NCBI GenBank assembly: GCA_046757565.1
Contig: JBHHYN010000076.1
Coordinates: 1-13,983, forward strand
Source: JBHHYN01 sp046757565
GTDB taxonomy: Bacteria > Pseudomonadota > Gammaproteobacteria > Eutrophobiales > Eutrophobiaceae
Reading direction: 5' to 3'
DNA length: 13,983 bases
Of this stretch, positions 1 through 7,320 are shown piece by piece. A program made the position numbers and the translations under genes. Numbering within the stretch: position 1 is the first letter of the stretch; every line of letters begins with the position of its first letter. The notes beneath the pieces were generated by a model that worked only from the letters and a program-made list of their open reading frames with translations, was not told where the DNA came from and did no database searches.

Positions 1-10
1 TGACAACTGA

Positions 11-1225
11 CTAATCTTTTATTTGCGCCAGCCACTGTTGCGCCTGTTTTTTTGTTTTCTCGAAACCGAGTGCTTTATTCAGCGCCTTATAGGAGTTGGC
101 GTCATCTTTATTCCGGTATTCGGCAATACCAAGCAGGAGATAGGTATCTGCGATATTTTTAAAAGTTGGTTCACTTGTTGCCTTGTTTAGTGCTGCAACG
201 GCTTTCTTCCAATCTTCCCCATCAACGTATAACTGGCCCAGCCGGTAATACAACGCCGCGCCGCCATAGGTTTCCGCCGCTTCTGCCAGGGTCTCTATGG
301 CTTTGTCCCGTTCCTGGGCAAGCAGCCAGCTATCGGCGAGTAATTTCAGGGTATTGCGGTTTTTATCAATGCGTTTTTTCTCCAGTTCCGTGCTGACAAG
401 ACTGGCGGCCTTGTAGGGCATTCCAAGATACAGATAGGTCTTTGCCAATTGCAGTATCTGGTCATTTTTGTTTAAAGCACCCTTGGCATAGGCAAGTTCC
501 ATGATGGCGAGGGCCTTTTTTTCCTGTTTCAGGCCAAGATAAATACCGGCCAACTGGGTCCAGTATTCATCCCGATTCGGAAACAACTCCAGCATCTTTT
601 CCATCAGGGCCGCTGCCTTGGGTAGTTTGTTGGTTTCGTAATAACCGGCCAGCAGCAATTCGTACCAGGATGCCGGTGCGTTCCGTCTTTTCGCAATGGC
701 ATTGCGAATTTGATAGATCATCTGTTTATAATTCTTGAGTTGATAATAGGCCGTGGCCGCCAGAAAATGCCCATGCGCAGGGGGGTCCTTTTCCAGCCGG
801 AACCACCTGGAGAGGTATTTCAATCCCTGTTCGTATGCTTCCTGCTGTATCAAAATCTGGGCGATGGTGAAATAGAGTTCGCGGACGATGGATTTTGGCA
901 AGGCGCCGATCTGGATGGCCTTGTTGAATGCCTGAACGGACTCCTTGCTTTTGTCCAGTCCGGAGTAGACATATCCCAATGTCTGATAAGTCACCGCCGT
1001 GTCGTAGTGATGACCTTTTGTTGAAGGCAGCAGCTTCCTGAGTATGGTCAGCGCTTCCTGGTATTTGTCCTCACCCATTAGCTGTTGAACAGCCGTCAAC
1101 TGCTTCTGGGCATTTTCAGTTAGTTGGTACCTGTTTTTTTTCTGGGCGGCAACACTGCCTGCCTGTATGAGCAGACAGCCGGTCAACAGGATCAAACAGA
1201 CAGGTTTCAGCCGACAGCCGCTCAT
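11..1225 (-). CDS. Exported TPR protein at the end of a TonB2-type operon
   Basis: This 404-residue protein is built almost entirely of tetratricopeptide-like helical repeats, seen as recurring Y/L/A-spaced segments such as 'TYQTLGYVYSGLDKSKESV' and 'YWTQLAGIYLGLKQEKKAL'. I chose the ATG at 1225 because it opens a clear export signal (residues 1-28) and lies 7 bp past the tonB stop, with GGAAGAG just upstream. A longer reading from 1291 would overlap tonB and add a polar N-terminus. The segment LLTGC at residues 13-17 fits a lipobox, so it may be a lipoprotein; cleavage after VAA by signal peptidase I is the alternative. TPR genes commonly end Vibrio TonB2 operons, where the product supports the TonB complex in the periplasm. 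That role is inferred from position; the TPR fold is seen. Confidence 0.82.
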   Translation of the reverse strand: MSGCRLKPVCLILLTGCLLIQAGSVAAQKKNRYQLTENAQKQLTAVQQLMGEDKYQEALTILRKLLPSTKGHHYDTAVTYQTLGYVYSGLDKSKESVQAFNKAIQIGALPKSIVRELYFTIAQILIQQEAYEQGLKYLSRWFRLEKDPPAHGHFLAATAYYQLKNYKQMIYQIRNAIAKRRNAPASWYELLLAGYYETNKLPKAAALMEKMLELFPNRDEYWTQLAGIYLGLKQEKKALAIMELAYAKGALNKNDQILQLAKTYLYLGMPYKAASLVSTELEKKRIDKNRNTLKLLADSWLLAQERDKAIETLAEAAETYGGAALYYRLGQLYVDGEDWKKAVAALNKATSEPTFKNIADTYLLLGIAEYRNKDDANSYKALNKALGFEKTKKQAQQWLAQIKD

Positions 1226-1232
1226 TATCGGA

Positions 1233-1916
1233 TCACTCTTCCAGGTTGAAGCTGATGTCCTGCCGCGCCCGTCTTTCAACGGGTTTCCCATTGACCATTT
1301 CCGGTTGATATTTCCACCTCTTGATAGCCTGTAGAACAGCCTGATCGAAAATCTTTTCGGGCCTGGCTTTGACGATCTTCGGGTTTTTTACAGAGCCATC
1401 GACAGCAATAATAAACTCCACCGTGACAATCCCTTCGATTCCCATGCGTAATGCCTGTTGAGGATAAATTGGCGGTATCTTGAGGGTAGGGACCAGATTG
1501 GATGCTACCACGGGTGATTTCAGTCTCCCCCTCGAAACCTTCAATATTTTATCCAGCAGGGGCATGCCGTTTTTCGCGATGGGAATATCCGGCGCCGGAA
1601 CAGCCGATGTCACTGCCGAGATGGGAGCTGGAGGAGCCAGCGCAGGTTTGGGCAGATCCGGTTCAGGGAGTTCCTGTTCAGGCGGAGGTTCCTCAAGCTC
1701 TTCGGGTTTGGGCCGTGCCTCCGGTGGCGAACGGTCCGGGGCCCGGCGTACATAGTTGACTAACACCTCTATATTTTTACTCACACCCTGGGCGTATTCA
1801 CCGGTCACCATCTGCTGGATGACAAAAAAAATCAGGATATTTACGGCAAACGCGGCGGTCAAACAGGCAAGGGTACGGATAGAAACATATTTGTTAATGG
1901 TTATAAAACGGGCCAT
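1233..1916 (-). CDS. tonB: TonB energy-transducing protein (TonB2 type)
   Basis: TonB carries proton-motive-force energy from the ExbB/ExbD motor across the periplasm to outer-membrane receptors for siderophores, metals or cobalamin. The 227 residues show a short cytoplasmic N-terminus, one membrane segment (about 17-37), a Pro/Glu-rich periplasmic linker (about 59-110) and a typical TonB C-terminal domain (about 145-227). That domain contains IPPIYPQQALRMGIEG, a VEF-I--DG-V strand and W-Y-P followed by NGKPV. The membrane segment contains no histidine, unlike the SxxxH motif of E. coli TonB. The start at 1916 has an AGGG ribosome site 6 nt upstream. It follows exbD by 21 bp and precedes the TPR gene by 7 bp. 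The family call is secure; its receptors are not in this window. Confidence 0.95.
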   Translation of the reverse strand: MARFITINKYVSIRTLACLTAAFAVNILIFFVIQQMVTGEYAQGVSKNIEVLVNYVRRAPDRSPPEARPKPEELEEPPPEQELPEPDLPKPALAPPAPISAVTSAVPAPDIPIAKNGMPLLDKILKVSRGRLKSPVVASNLVPTLKIPPIYPQQALRMGIEGIVTVEFIIAVDGSVKNPKIVKARPEKIFDQAVLQAIKRWKYQPEMVNGKPVERRARQDISFNLEE

Positions 1917-1937
1917 GGTATACCCTGCGGCGGGTTT

Positions 1938-2345
1938 CTAGGGTTTGGCTGTTGTTGCTAACGCCACATTACTGACCCCGGCCAGACGCACTTGATCCAG
2001 GACCTGTATGGCAATCCCCATGCGTGCATCCTTGTCGGACATAATGATGATGGTGCCTTCCGGATTCTGGGCGTGCAGGCTCTCTATCTGTGGACGTACC
2101 GAGCGGATATCGATGTTCTGGTTATCCAGCCAGATTTTTCCGTCTTTGCTGACGGCAATGATAATGCTTGCATGTTCCTGCCGTTCGGCTGACTGTGCCG
2201 TGGGCCGGCTGACTTCAATACCTGCTTCCTTGGTAAAGGACGATGTCACCAGGAAGAAAATCAGGAGAATAAAGACCATATCAATCAAGGGGGTGAGATT
2301 GATATTCGCCGTGACGTTCTGCTGGGTTCTGTGGATATTGCGCAT
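1938..2345 (-). CDS. exbD: ExbD/TolR-family proton-channel subunit
   Basis: ExbD is the single-pass inner-membrane partner of ExbB and supplies the proton-carrying aspartate of the motor. The 135-residue length is normal for the family. Near the N-terminus, INLTPLIDMVFILLIFFLV holds the membrane helix with the conserved Asp at residue 22, equivalent to Asp25 of E. coli ExbD. The rest is a periplasmic domain with the usual 'VSKDGKIWLDNQNI' and 'DKDARMGIAIQVLDQVRLAGV' patterns. The start lies only 5 bp past the short exbB stop and has no clear Shine-Dalgarno sequence, so translation is probably coupled to the upstream gene. The first coding residues (RTQQNVTANINLTPLIDMVF) match the form seen in TonB2 systems. 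Confidence 0.95.
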   Translation of the reverse strand: MRNIHRTQQNVTANINLTPLIDMVFILLIFFLVTSSFTKEAGIEVSRPTAQSAERQEHASIIIAVSKDGKIWLDNQNIDIRSVRPQIESLHAQNPEGTIIIMSDKDARMGIAIQVLDQVRLAGVSNVALATTAKP

Positions 2346-2350
2346 GGGTA

Positions 2351-2866
2351 TTAGTGGTGTATCAGCAGATCTCTTGCATTATCGGCCATCCTGTTGGCAC
2401 GGCTGTTCAAATCAGTGCTGAAGAACAGTCCGATCAATGATGTGGCGAGTCCTGCCGTGGTCGGCAGCAATGCCTTTGAAATACCGGCGGCCATTCCCCT
2501 CGGGTTGCCGTTACCAAACACATTCAGCACTTCAAAGATGGAGATCATCCCGGTTACCGTACCCAGTAAACCCAGTAGAGGCAGAATGGCAATAATGGCC
2601 TGTATGGAGATGAGGTTATGCTGCAGGGACATGGACAATTCGGACAACAGGCCTTCGCGCAGGCGCAGGGCATACCATGATGACTGGTCCTGGCGGCGTT
2701 GCCATTGTTCGGCAATTCCGTTGCGCTTGCCTGGATAGGCCCGGATAAAAAACCAGTAACGTTCGATGATCAACGCCCATAGAATGATCGATATAAACAG
2801 GATAGCTGCCAGAACGGGACCACCGAGATCGAAAAAATCGCGATAGGCGGTCAGGTATTCAGCCAT
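2351..2866 (-). CDS. exbB: Short ExbB/MotA/TolQ-family proton-channel protein
   Basis: This 171-residue inner-membrane protein has the three-helix MotA/TolQ/ExbB layout: helix 1 at about 16-38, helix 2 at about 84-114 with the signature LLGLLGTVTGMISIF, and helix 3 at about 128-150 (KALLPTTAGLATSLIGLFF). With ExbD it forms the pentamer-dimer proton channel that drives TonB. It is shorter than E. coli ExbB (about 244 residues), as expected for ExbB2 proteins that work with a separate TtpC. Its start overlaps the end of the upstream long exbB by 8 bp, a strong sign of translational coupling. The loop 'GNGNPRGMAAGISKAL' parallels 'GTGDPRVMSGGISQAL' in the neighbour, showing the two are paralogues. 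Confidence 0.93.
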   Translation of the reverse strand: MAEYLTAYRDFFDLGGPVLAAILFISIILWALIIERYWFFIRAYPGKRNGIAEQWQRRQDQSSWYALRLREGLLSELSMSLQHNLISIQAIIAILPLLGLLGTVTGMISIFEVLNVFGNGNPRGMAAGISKALLPTTAGLATSLIGLFFSTDLNSRANRMADNARDLLIHH

Positions 2867-4223
2867 GGTGCTGTCTCAAGCGGTTGATTTCCGCCAGCAG
2901 GGCGACAAAGGCCTTGCTCTTTTCATCCAGGATATTGATGAGATTATTACTCTTTGCGGATAGATAACTGTGCACCAGCAGAATCGGGATGGCCACGACA
3001 AGGCCCATCACTGTGGTAACCAGTGCCTGGGATATCCCCCCTGACATGACTCGGGGGTCCCCGGTTCCGTAAAGGGTGATGGATTGGAAGGTGCCAATGA
3101 TACCGGTTACTGTTCCCAACAGACCTAGCAGGGGAGCGATGGCAGCGAGCAGGGCAAGGGCCCCGAGGCCACGTTCCAGAGCTGGCATCTCCTTTAATAT
3201 CGCTTCGTCCAGCTTTAATTCGAGTGTTTCAGTATCGACGTCGGGGTTGTTTTCATAGACCTGCATGATGCGCCCGAGCGGGTTCTTGCCCGGATTCTTG
3301 CTTTTCAGTTGCCGCTGCACCATGCGTCCCGTAAGGCTCAGTTTAATGAAACGTTCAACCGCAATGAGTAAGCCGATCAGGGCGACGGCGATAATGATAT
3401 AACCGACAATGCCTCCTTGTTTGATGCGCGCCTTCATATCCGGCACCTGCACCAGTAACGCCAGCATGGAGCCCCTGGTCGGGTCTATGGGCATGGGCAG
3501 GATCTCCCCGGAGGAGGAATCAGCAAGCCTGGCCGCCATCTGTTGATAGCGTGCCGAAGGTTGTCTTCCAGGCTCAATCAGTTTGCCTGTCTCCGGCAGA
3601 TAGCGGAGAAACCTGTTCTGTGAGATGGCATCGAAGACACCTACGCGAATGACCTGTTGTTCGACCTCATCGCCACCCAGCGTGATCAGCTTAGCCGGAA
3701 ATTTGACTACCTTGCCTGACTCGGCAATCTCGTCGAGTAAGAGTAACCAGAGATCCTCCAGCTCCTTGAAAGCGGGAAGTTCCTTACTCGCTGCCAGTTT
3801 GGCGGTCAGTTTGCTTCGATCCGGGTATTGGGCAGTCACTAAAGATGTCTTTTGTATACTGTTAATATCTCCGGCGGTCTGCCTGACGATTCCGTGTAGT
3901 TCTCCGATGTCTCCGGCCCGTTCTTTCAATAATGCGTCTTGTTTGGCAAGTTGTTCTTCATTGGTATCGTATACCTGTTTGTACTGTTTGCTGCGTTGTT
4001 CTTCAATGCTCAATCTTTTTTGTGCATCTTCATACAGTTTTTGCTGCCTGTTTTTTTCACGCATGAACCGTTTTTCACGGATTGCATAGTTCTGATTCTC
4101 TTTCAGGCGCTGTTTTTTCACCTGATCAAGCAGATCATCCAGTGATGCCGGTTTGGCGGCATAAACTCCCGGTATCGGCGACAGCAAAATGATGATGGCC
4201 AGGGTGGTCAGTAACAGTCTCAT
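2859..4223 (-). CDS. ttpC: Long ExbB with periplasmic coiled-coil extension (TtpC-like)
   Basis: This 454-residue protein joins an exported N-terminal region to a C-terminal ExbB/TolQ channel domain. A signal peptide (residues 1-22, ending VYA) is followed by a charged coiled coil (about 30-125, rich in K/E/Q/R) and a mixed periplasmic domain to about 270. Membrane helices lie at about 271-295, 352-380 (LLGLLGTVTGIIGTF) and 399-421 (ALVTTVMGLVVAIPILLVHSY). The layout is that of Vibrio TtpC, the extra fourth member of TonB2 complexes needed for TonB2-dependent siderophore uptake. The start overlaps the DUF3450 stop by 4 bp (ATGA). The extension probably reaches into the periplasm to contact DUF3450 or TonB; that contact is inference. 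Confidence 0.9.
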   Translation of the reverse strand: MRLLLTTLAIIILLSPIPGVYAAKPASLDDLLDQVKKQRLKENQNYAIREKRFMREKNRQQKLYEDAQKRLSIEEQRSKQYKQVYDTNEEQLAKQDALLKERAGDIGELHGIVRQTAGDINSIQKTSLVTAQYPDRSKLTAKLAASKELPAFKELEDLWLLLLDEIAESGKVVKFPAKLITLGGDEVEQQVIRVGVFDAISQNRFLRYLPETGKLIEPGRQPSARYQQMAARLADSSSGEILPMPIDPTRGSMLALLVQVPDMKARIKQGGIVGYIIIAVALIGLLIAVERFIKLSLTGRMVQRQLKSKNPGKNPLGRIMQVYENNPDVDTETLELKLDEAILKEMPALERGLGALALLAAIAPLLGLLGTVTGIIGTFQSITLYGTGDPRVMSGGISQALVTTVMGLVVAIPILLVHSYLSAKSNNLINILDEKSKAFVALLAEINRLRQHHG

Positions 4224-4993
4224 TTGGCAGCTCCCGGCGCGTGAATCGGCATATTAAAAAATTCCGGTGGCGACTGTTTTTGGGCTATCTTTATCCCCTG
4301 GGCGATGGAGTGACCATATTCCTCAGGTAAGGGACGCCAGCTTTTTGTCGAGGTATCCCAAAATCCGCTTTTACCGCCATCCAATGTCTGGTAAACCAGA
4401 GCGATGCGGCCTACCCGTAGCATATCGACCGTATGTTTGGAGCCATTTATTTTAATTTCGTCGTTATATGACTCGATAGTCCGGCCGTATTCCAGTTCGA
4501 TCTGGTAGGCTTCCATGATGCGGCGGTATTTCTCGGGTACGGTTACGTCCGCCTGCCCCATCATTTTTTTTATGGCTTTGACACGCGCCTTGCGTTCAGT
4601 CACTAAAAAAGGGATATCCAGAGAGACAAACTTGTCCAGCACACTGACCATCCTGGATAACAACGGCATGATAGAGCGTTTGGTTTCATCAATACTCTCA
4701 AGTTGCCGCTGGATGGAAAGCATCTGCCGTTTCTGGTCTTTGACGCGTTTCCTGATCTGGGCGTTATAAGCCTTGAGGCTGTCGGTCCTGCGGATGGCAT
4801 AGCGGTATTTTTCCAACAGGCTTCTGGTTTCATTGGCAAGTACATCGATTCGCTTCTGTGATGCGCGGGCATCTTGCTGGGCCTCCAGCCTTGATTGAAT
4901 AGCATTGCCCAGTGCCTCCGCGGCACTGAGGGAGTTGCCCGCCGTTAGAAAAGTCAGGACCACCGCCAGGTTGATAAGGACTGGCCGTTTCAT
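4220..4993 (-). CDS. DUF3450 exported coiled-coil protein, first gene of the TonB2 operon
   Basis: This 257-residue protein matches the DUF3450 family found immediately upstream of ttpC in TonB2-type operons. Residues 1-24 form a Sec signal peptide ending SLSA/A. Residues about 28-105 are a long heptad-rich coiled coil. A conserved core follows with MLSRMVSVLDKFVSLDIPF-like text, then a C-terminal part containing MLRVGRIALVYQTLDGGKSG and a 'FWDTSTKSWRPLP' segment typical of the family. The start at 4993 has a good ribosome site (AAGGGGAA, 4 nt spacing). It leads the operon, and its stop overlaps the next start. Its biochemical role is unknown; a periplasmic structural role with the TtpC coiled coil is a guess from co-occurrence. 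Confidence 0.88.
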   Translation of the reverse strand: MKRPVLINLAVVLTFLTAGNSLSAAEALGNAIQSRLEAQQDARASQKRIDVLANETRSLLEKYRYAIRRTDSLKAYNAQIRKRVKDQKRQMLSIQRQLESIDETKRSIMPLLSRMVSVLDKFVSLDIPFLVTERKARVKAIKKMMGQADVTVPEKYRRIMEAYQIELEYGRTIESYNDEIKINGSKHTVDMLRVGRIALVYQTLDGGKSGFWDTSTKSWRPLPEEYGHSIAQGIKIAQKQSPPEFFNMPIHAPGAAK

Positions 4994-5033
4994 GATGTTC
5001 CCCTTAATTTATTGGTTTTTGATTTTTCCTGAA

Positions 5034-5039
5034 ATTATA
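5034..5039 (-). promoter_or_regulatory. Candidate -10 hexamer close to the DUF3450 start
   Basis: A perfect TATAAT reads on the minus strand here and would start a transcript about 35 nt before the DUF3450 ATG. No good -35 box lies 16-18 bp upstream (best is TGAAAA), so it is either a weak housekeeping promoter or chance in AT-rich DNA. Confidence 0.3.
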
Positions 5040-5213
5040 ACCTATAGATTGTGCCTTTTTCATTTATCATACTTGTCTGGAGTAAACATTATGTCTCCAG
5101 TGTGAATGAAAATATGGCAACATAAACAGAGTTAAACAATACCTAATGATTGATTCAGGGCGAATTCTTTATCCACCTTTGAGCATGAACCCGGTCTCGC
5201 ACTGTGCCGTTAC

Positions 5214-5262
5214 AGAAACCATTAAACAAGTCTCATCGCAATTCTTCATTGATCTAAATCAA
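5214..5262 (-). promoter_or_regulatory. FNR/ANR-activated class II promoter for the TonB2 operon
   Basis: TTGAT-CTAA-ATCAA at 5249-5262 is a perfect match to the FNR/ANR consensus TTGAT-N4-ATCAA, centred at 5255.5. On the minus strand a TTTAAT hexamer (5226 to 5221, 5 of 6 matches to TATAAT) occupies exactly -12 to -7 if the site centre is at -41.5, placing the transcription start at 5214. This is the standard geometry of FNR-activated class II promoters. On the plus strand the equivalent -10 position (5285-5290) reads TCTCAG, which is poor, so leftward activity is favoured. The leader to the DUF3450 start would be about 220 nt. The site also ends 17 bp before the sensor-kinase ATG and could repress that gene. 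Confidence 0.6.
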
Positions 5263-5279
5263 TCCCCTGGCCGGCAATA

Positions 5280-6629
5280 ATGAGTCTCAGAGTTCGTCTC
5301 AATTTACTGATTACATTGCTTTTTATTCTGGTTCTACTGGGGGGCAGTAGTTACTTGATCAGCAATGCGCGTACGTCGGTTGAAGAAGAGATGCAATCTA
5401 CCGCACATCTGACGTTGCAGTTGATTGAAGTGGTGCTTGCGAACAATGCCGGGTCGGGCCGGCCCGATCTGCAAAATAGTCTGTTGCAACATCTTGCCAC
5501 CCTGGAAACTACGCGGCATCTTCAGATAATGGTAATGCGGCATGGCAACACGGAATCCAGAATGCCATTGCAGGTAGTGCCACCGGTTTCGTCGGATGCC
5601 CCGGGCTGGTTTGTACGGCTGGTTAAACCGCCGCCGATGGAATTTCGCCGGATACTATCTGATGCGGATACGCCTCTCACGGAGATATTGATCCGGGCCG
5701 ACCCTTCGGATGAGATTTCTGAGGCCTGGGATGAGACGCGAGGGGTGCTGATCTTTTTACTTTTGTTTATCGTTCTTGCCAATCTCCTTGTCTATTTCAC
5801 CCTGGGCAGGGACCTGGCGCCGATTGAATCAATCCTGACAGGCCTGGACCGGATAGAGCAGGGTGATTACCGGTTGCGGTTGCCGCGATTTAATCTGCCC
5901 GAATTAAGCCGCATAGCGGAAAAGTTCAACCATATGGCGGAAGTCCTGTTACGCAGCAGGGAAGAGAACCGCTACCTGACTCAACGAAGCATGGCTATTC
6001 AGGAAAACGAGCGGCGTCATCTTGCCCAGGAATTACATGATGAACTGGGGCAGTCGCTGAGTGCAATTAAAGCGGTGGCGGTGTCGATGGGGCAGGCGGG
6101 ATCCTCCGGGGACGGGTCCGTCAAGGACAAGCTGGATGCCATTATCTCGTTTTCCGACCGGATGTATGATGTCGCGAAAAACATGATGCAACGGCTGCGG
6201 CCGTCAATTCTGGATGAACTGGGCCTGTTGGCTGCTTTGCAGGAAATGATAGACAGCTGGAACGCAAGACATGAGGACGTCTTTTGCCACTTGCAAGTTG
6301 ATGGTGATATCGGCAATCTGGGTGAAGAGATCGACATTAATTTATATCGTATCATTCAGGAAAGTCTGACGAATATTTCCAGGCATGCCAACGCCGGCGA
6401 GGTCCATATCAATTTTTTACGCGAGTTCAGCCGCGATAACGTTAATCAGCTGGCCGTTACGATTCAGGATGACGGTGTCGGGTTTGATGTAACGAAAACA
6501 TCAAGGGGTCTGGGACTGCTGGGAATAAAAGAGCGTGTCGAGGCCCTTGGTGGTGAATACCGATTACATACAGAAAAGAATAAAGGCGTAAAGATCGATA
6601 TAACGATCCCCATGAACCTGGAACATTGA
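5280..6629 (+). CDS. MoxY-like HAMP/HisKA_3 membrane sensor histidine kinase
   Basis: This 449-residue kinase has membrane helix 1 at about 7-26, a periplasmic sensor region (about 27-153) of the LapD/MoxY N-terminal type, helix 2 at about 155-176, and a HAMP linker (about 177-230). A HisKA_3 dimerisation domain follows, with the phospho-acceptor His253 in RRHLAQELHDELGQ. The HATPase domain shows the N box (ESLTNISRHAN, Asn365), DDGVGF (397-402) and GLGLLG (410-415). It should phosphorylate the response regulator encoded 18 bp downstream. MoxY/EraS-like relatives often control alcohol oxidation by PQQ dehydrogenases, which fits the neighbouring beta-propeller gene. The signal sensed is unknown. 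The last five codons lie inside a heptamer repeat array. An FNR-type site sits 17 bp before the start. Confidence 0.9.
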   Translation: MSLRVRLNLLITLLFILVLLGGSSYLISNARTSVEEEMQSTAHLTLQLIEVVLANNAGSGRPDLQNSLLQHLATLETTRHLQIMVMRHGNTESRMPLQVVPPVSSDAPGWFVRLVKPPPMEFRRILSDADTPLTEILIRADPSDEISEAWDETRGVLIFLLLFIVLANLLVYFTLGRDLAPIESILTGLDRIEQGDYRLRLPRFNLPELSRIAEKFNHMAEVLLRSREENRYLTQRSMAIQENERRHLAQELHDELGQSLSAIKAVAVSMGQAGSSGDGSVKDKLDAIISFSDRMYDVAKNMMQRLRPSILDELGLLAALQEMIDSWNARHEDVFCHLQVDGDIGNLGEEIDINLYRIIQESLTNISRHANAGEVHINFLREFSRDNVNQLAVTIQDDGVGFDVTKTSRGLGLLGIKERVEALGGEYRLHTEKNKGVKIDITIPMNLEH

Positions 6630-6646
6630 ACCCTGAACCCTGAACG
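6613..6646 (+). repeat. Heptamer tandem array (TGAACCC type) across the kinase stop
   Basis: GAAC recurs every 7 bp at 6614, 6621, 6628, 6635 and 6642. The last two full units are perfect TGAACCC and the earlier ones are degenerate. The array encodes the kinase C-terminus (MNLEH), supplies its TGA stop, and fills the whole gap to the response-regulator ATG at 6648. Confidence 0.8.
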
Positions 6647-6647
6647 T

Positions 6648-7283
6648 ATGAAAATTGGGATATTGCTGGTTGATGATCATGCCGTGGTGCGTGCCGGCTA
6701 TCGCATGCTGCTACAGAGTACCGACAATATCGACATCCTCGCCGAAGCGGAGAGCGGCGAAGAGGCGTGCAGGTATTATGCAGAGTTGAACCCGGATGTA
6801 GTCGTCATGGACCTGTCTCTTCCTGGTATGGGGGGACTGGAGGCAATCCGGCGCATCGTAGCGCGCGACGCCAAAGCAAAGATACTCGTATTCAGCATGC
6901 ATGAGGAGCCGGTCTTTGCCGATCAGGCGCTGAATGCCGGGGCGAAGGGCTATATCACTAAAAGTGGCGCACCGGAAATACTCGTTGAAGCCATTAACAC
7001 GCTGGCCGGAGGCAAACTGTACCTTGATAAGGAAATCGCCCAGAGGCTTGCATTCCAGAAGATCAGGGACAAGGATGCCCCGTTTTCAAACCTGTCGACG
7101 CGGGAATTTGAAATCTTCTGTCTGTTGGCCGAAGGCCTGAATACCAGTGAGATCGCGAAGCGCTTGTCCCTGAGTTACAAGACAGTGGCCAATTACAGTA
7201 CGCAAATCAAGGGTAAATTAGATGTGAATACCGTTGCCGAAATCACCCGTTTGGCCATCCGGCACAAGATTGTTGAGGCATAA
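6648..7283 (+). CDS. NarL/FixJ-family response regulator with LuxR DNA-binding domain
   Basis: This 211-residue protein is a two-domain transcription regulator. The receiver (about 1-120) has the acidic pair Asp9/Asp10, phospho-acceptor Asp55 in VVVMDLSLPG, Ser83 and Lys105. The C-terminal LuxR-type helix-turn-helix (about 147-205) shows NLSTREFEIFCLLAEGLNTS-like text followed by EIAKRLSLSYKTVANY. It forms a cognate pair with the upstream kinase and resembles MoxX/AgmR/EraR-type regulators of alcohol oxidation, although NarL-family members are too alike to fix the target. The 18-bp gap before the ATG is pure heptamer repeat with no Shine-Dalgarno sequence, so translation may depend on ribosomes finishing the kinase gene. 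The likely targets are the neighbouring operons (inference). Confidence 0.93.
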   Translation: MKIGILLVDDHAVVRAGYRMLLQSTDNIDILAEAESGEEACRYYAELNPDVVVMDLSLPGMGGLEAIRRIVARDAKAKILVFSMHEEPVFADQALNAGAKGYITKSGAPEILVEAINTLAGGKLYLDKEIAQRLAFQKIRDKDAPFSNLSTREFEIFCLLAEGLNTSEIAKRLSLSYKTVANYSTQIKGKLDVNTVAEITRLAIRHKIVEA

Positions 7284-7292
7284 CGGCAAAAT

Positions 7293-7320
7293 CAAGTAAC
7301 AAGTAACAAGTAACAAGTTA
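7293..7320 (+). repeat. Four-copy heptamer array (CAAGTAA) in a convergent gap
   Basis: Three perfect CAAGTAA units (7293-7313) are followed by a variant CAAGTTA (7314-7320). The variant's last three bases are the stop codon of the minus-strand beta-propeller gene. The array nearly fills the 34-bp gap between two convergent genes, and I see no ordinary hairpin terminator there. Confidence 0.85.

Noticed and set aside
5077..5100. CTGGAG/CTCCAG inverted repeat as an operator
   Set aside because: Arms of only 6 bp with a 12-bp spacer that does not pair; too weak to call in AT-rich intergenic DNA.
5145..5156. Fur-box-like AATGATTGATTC upstream of the TonB operon
   Set aside because: It matches only part of the 19-bp Fur consensus and lacks the symmetrical partner half.
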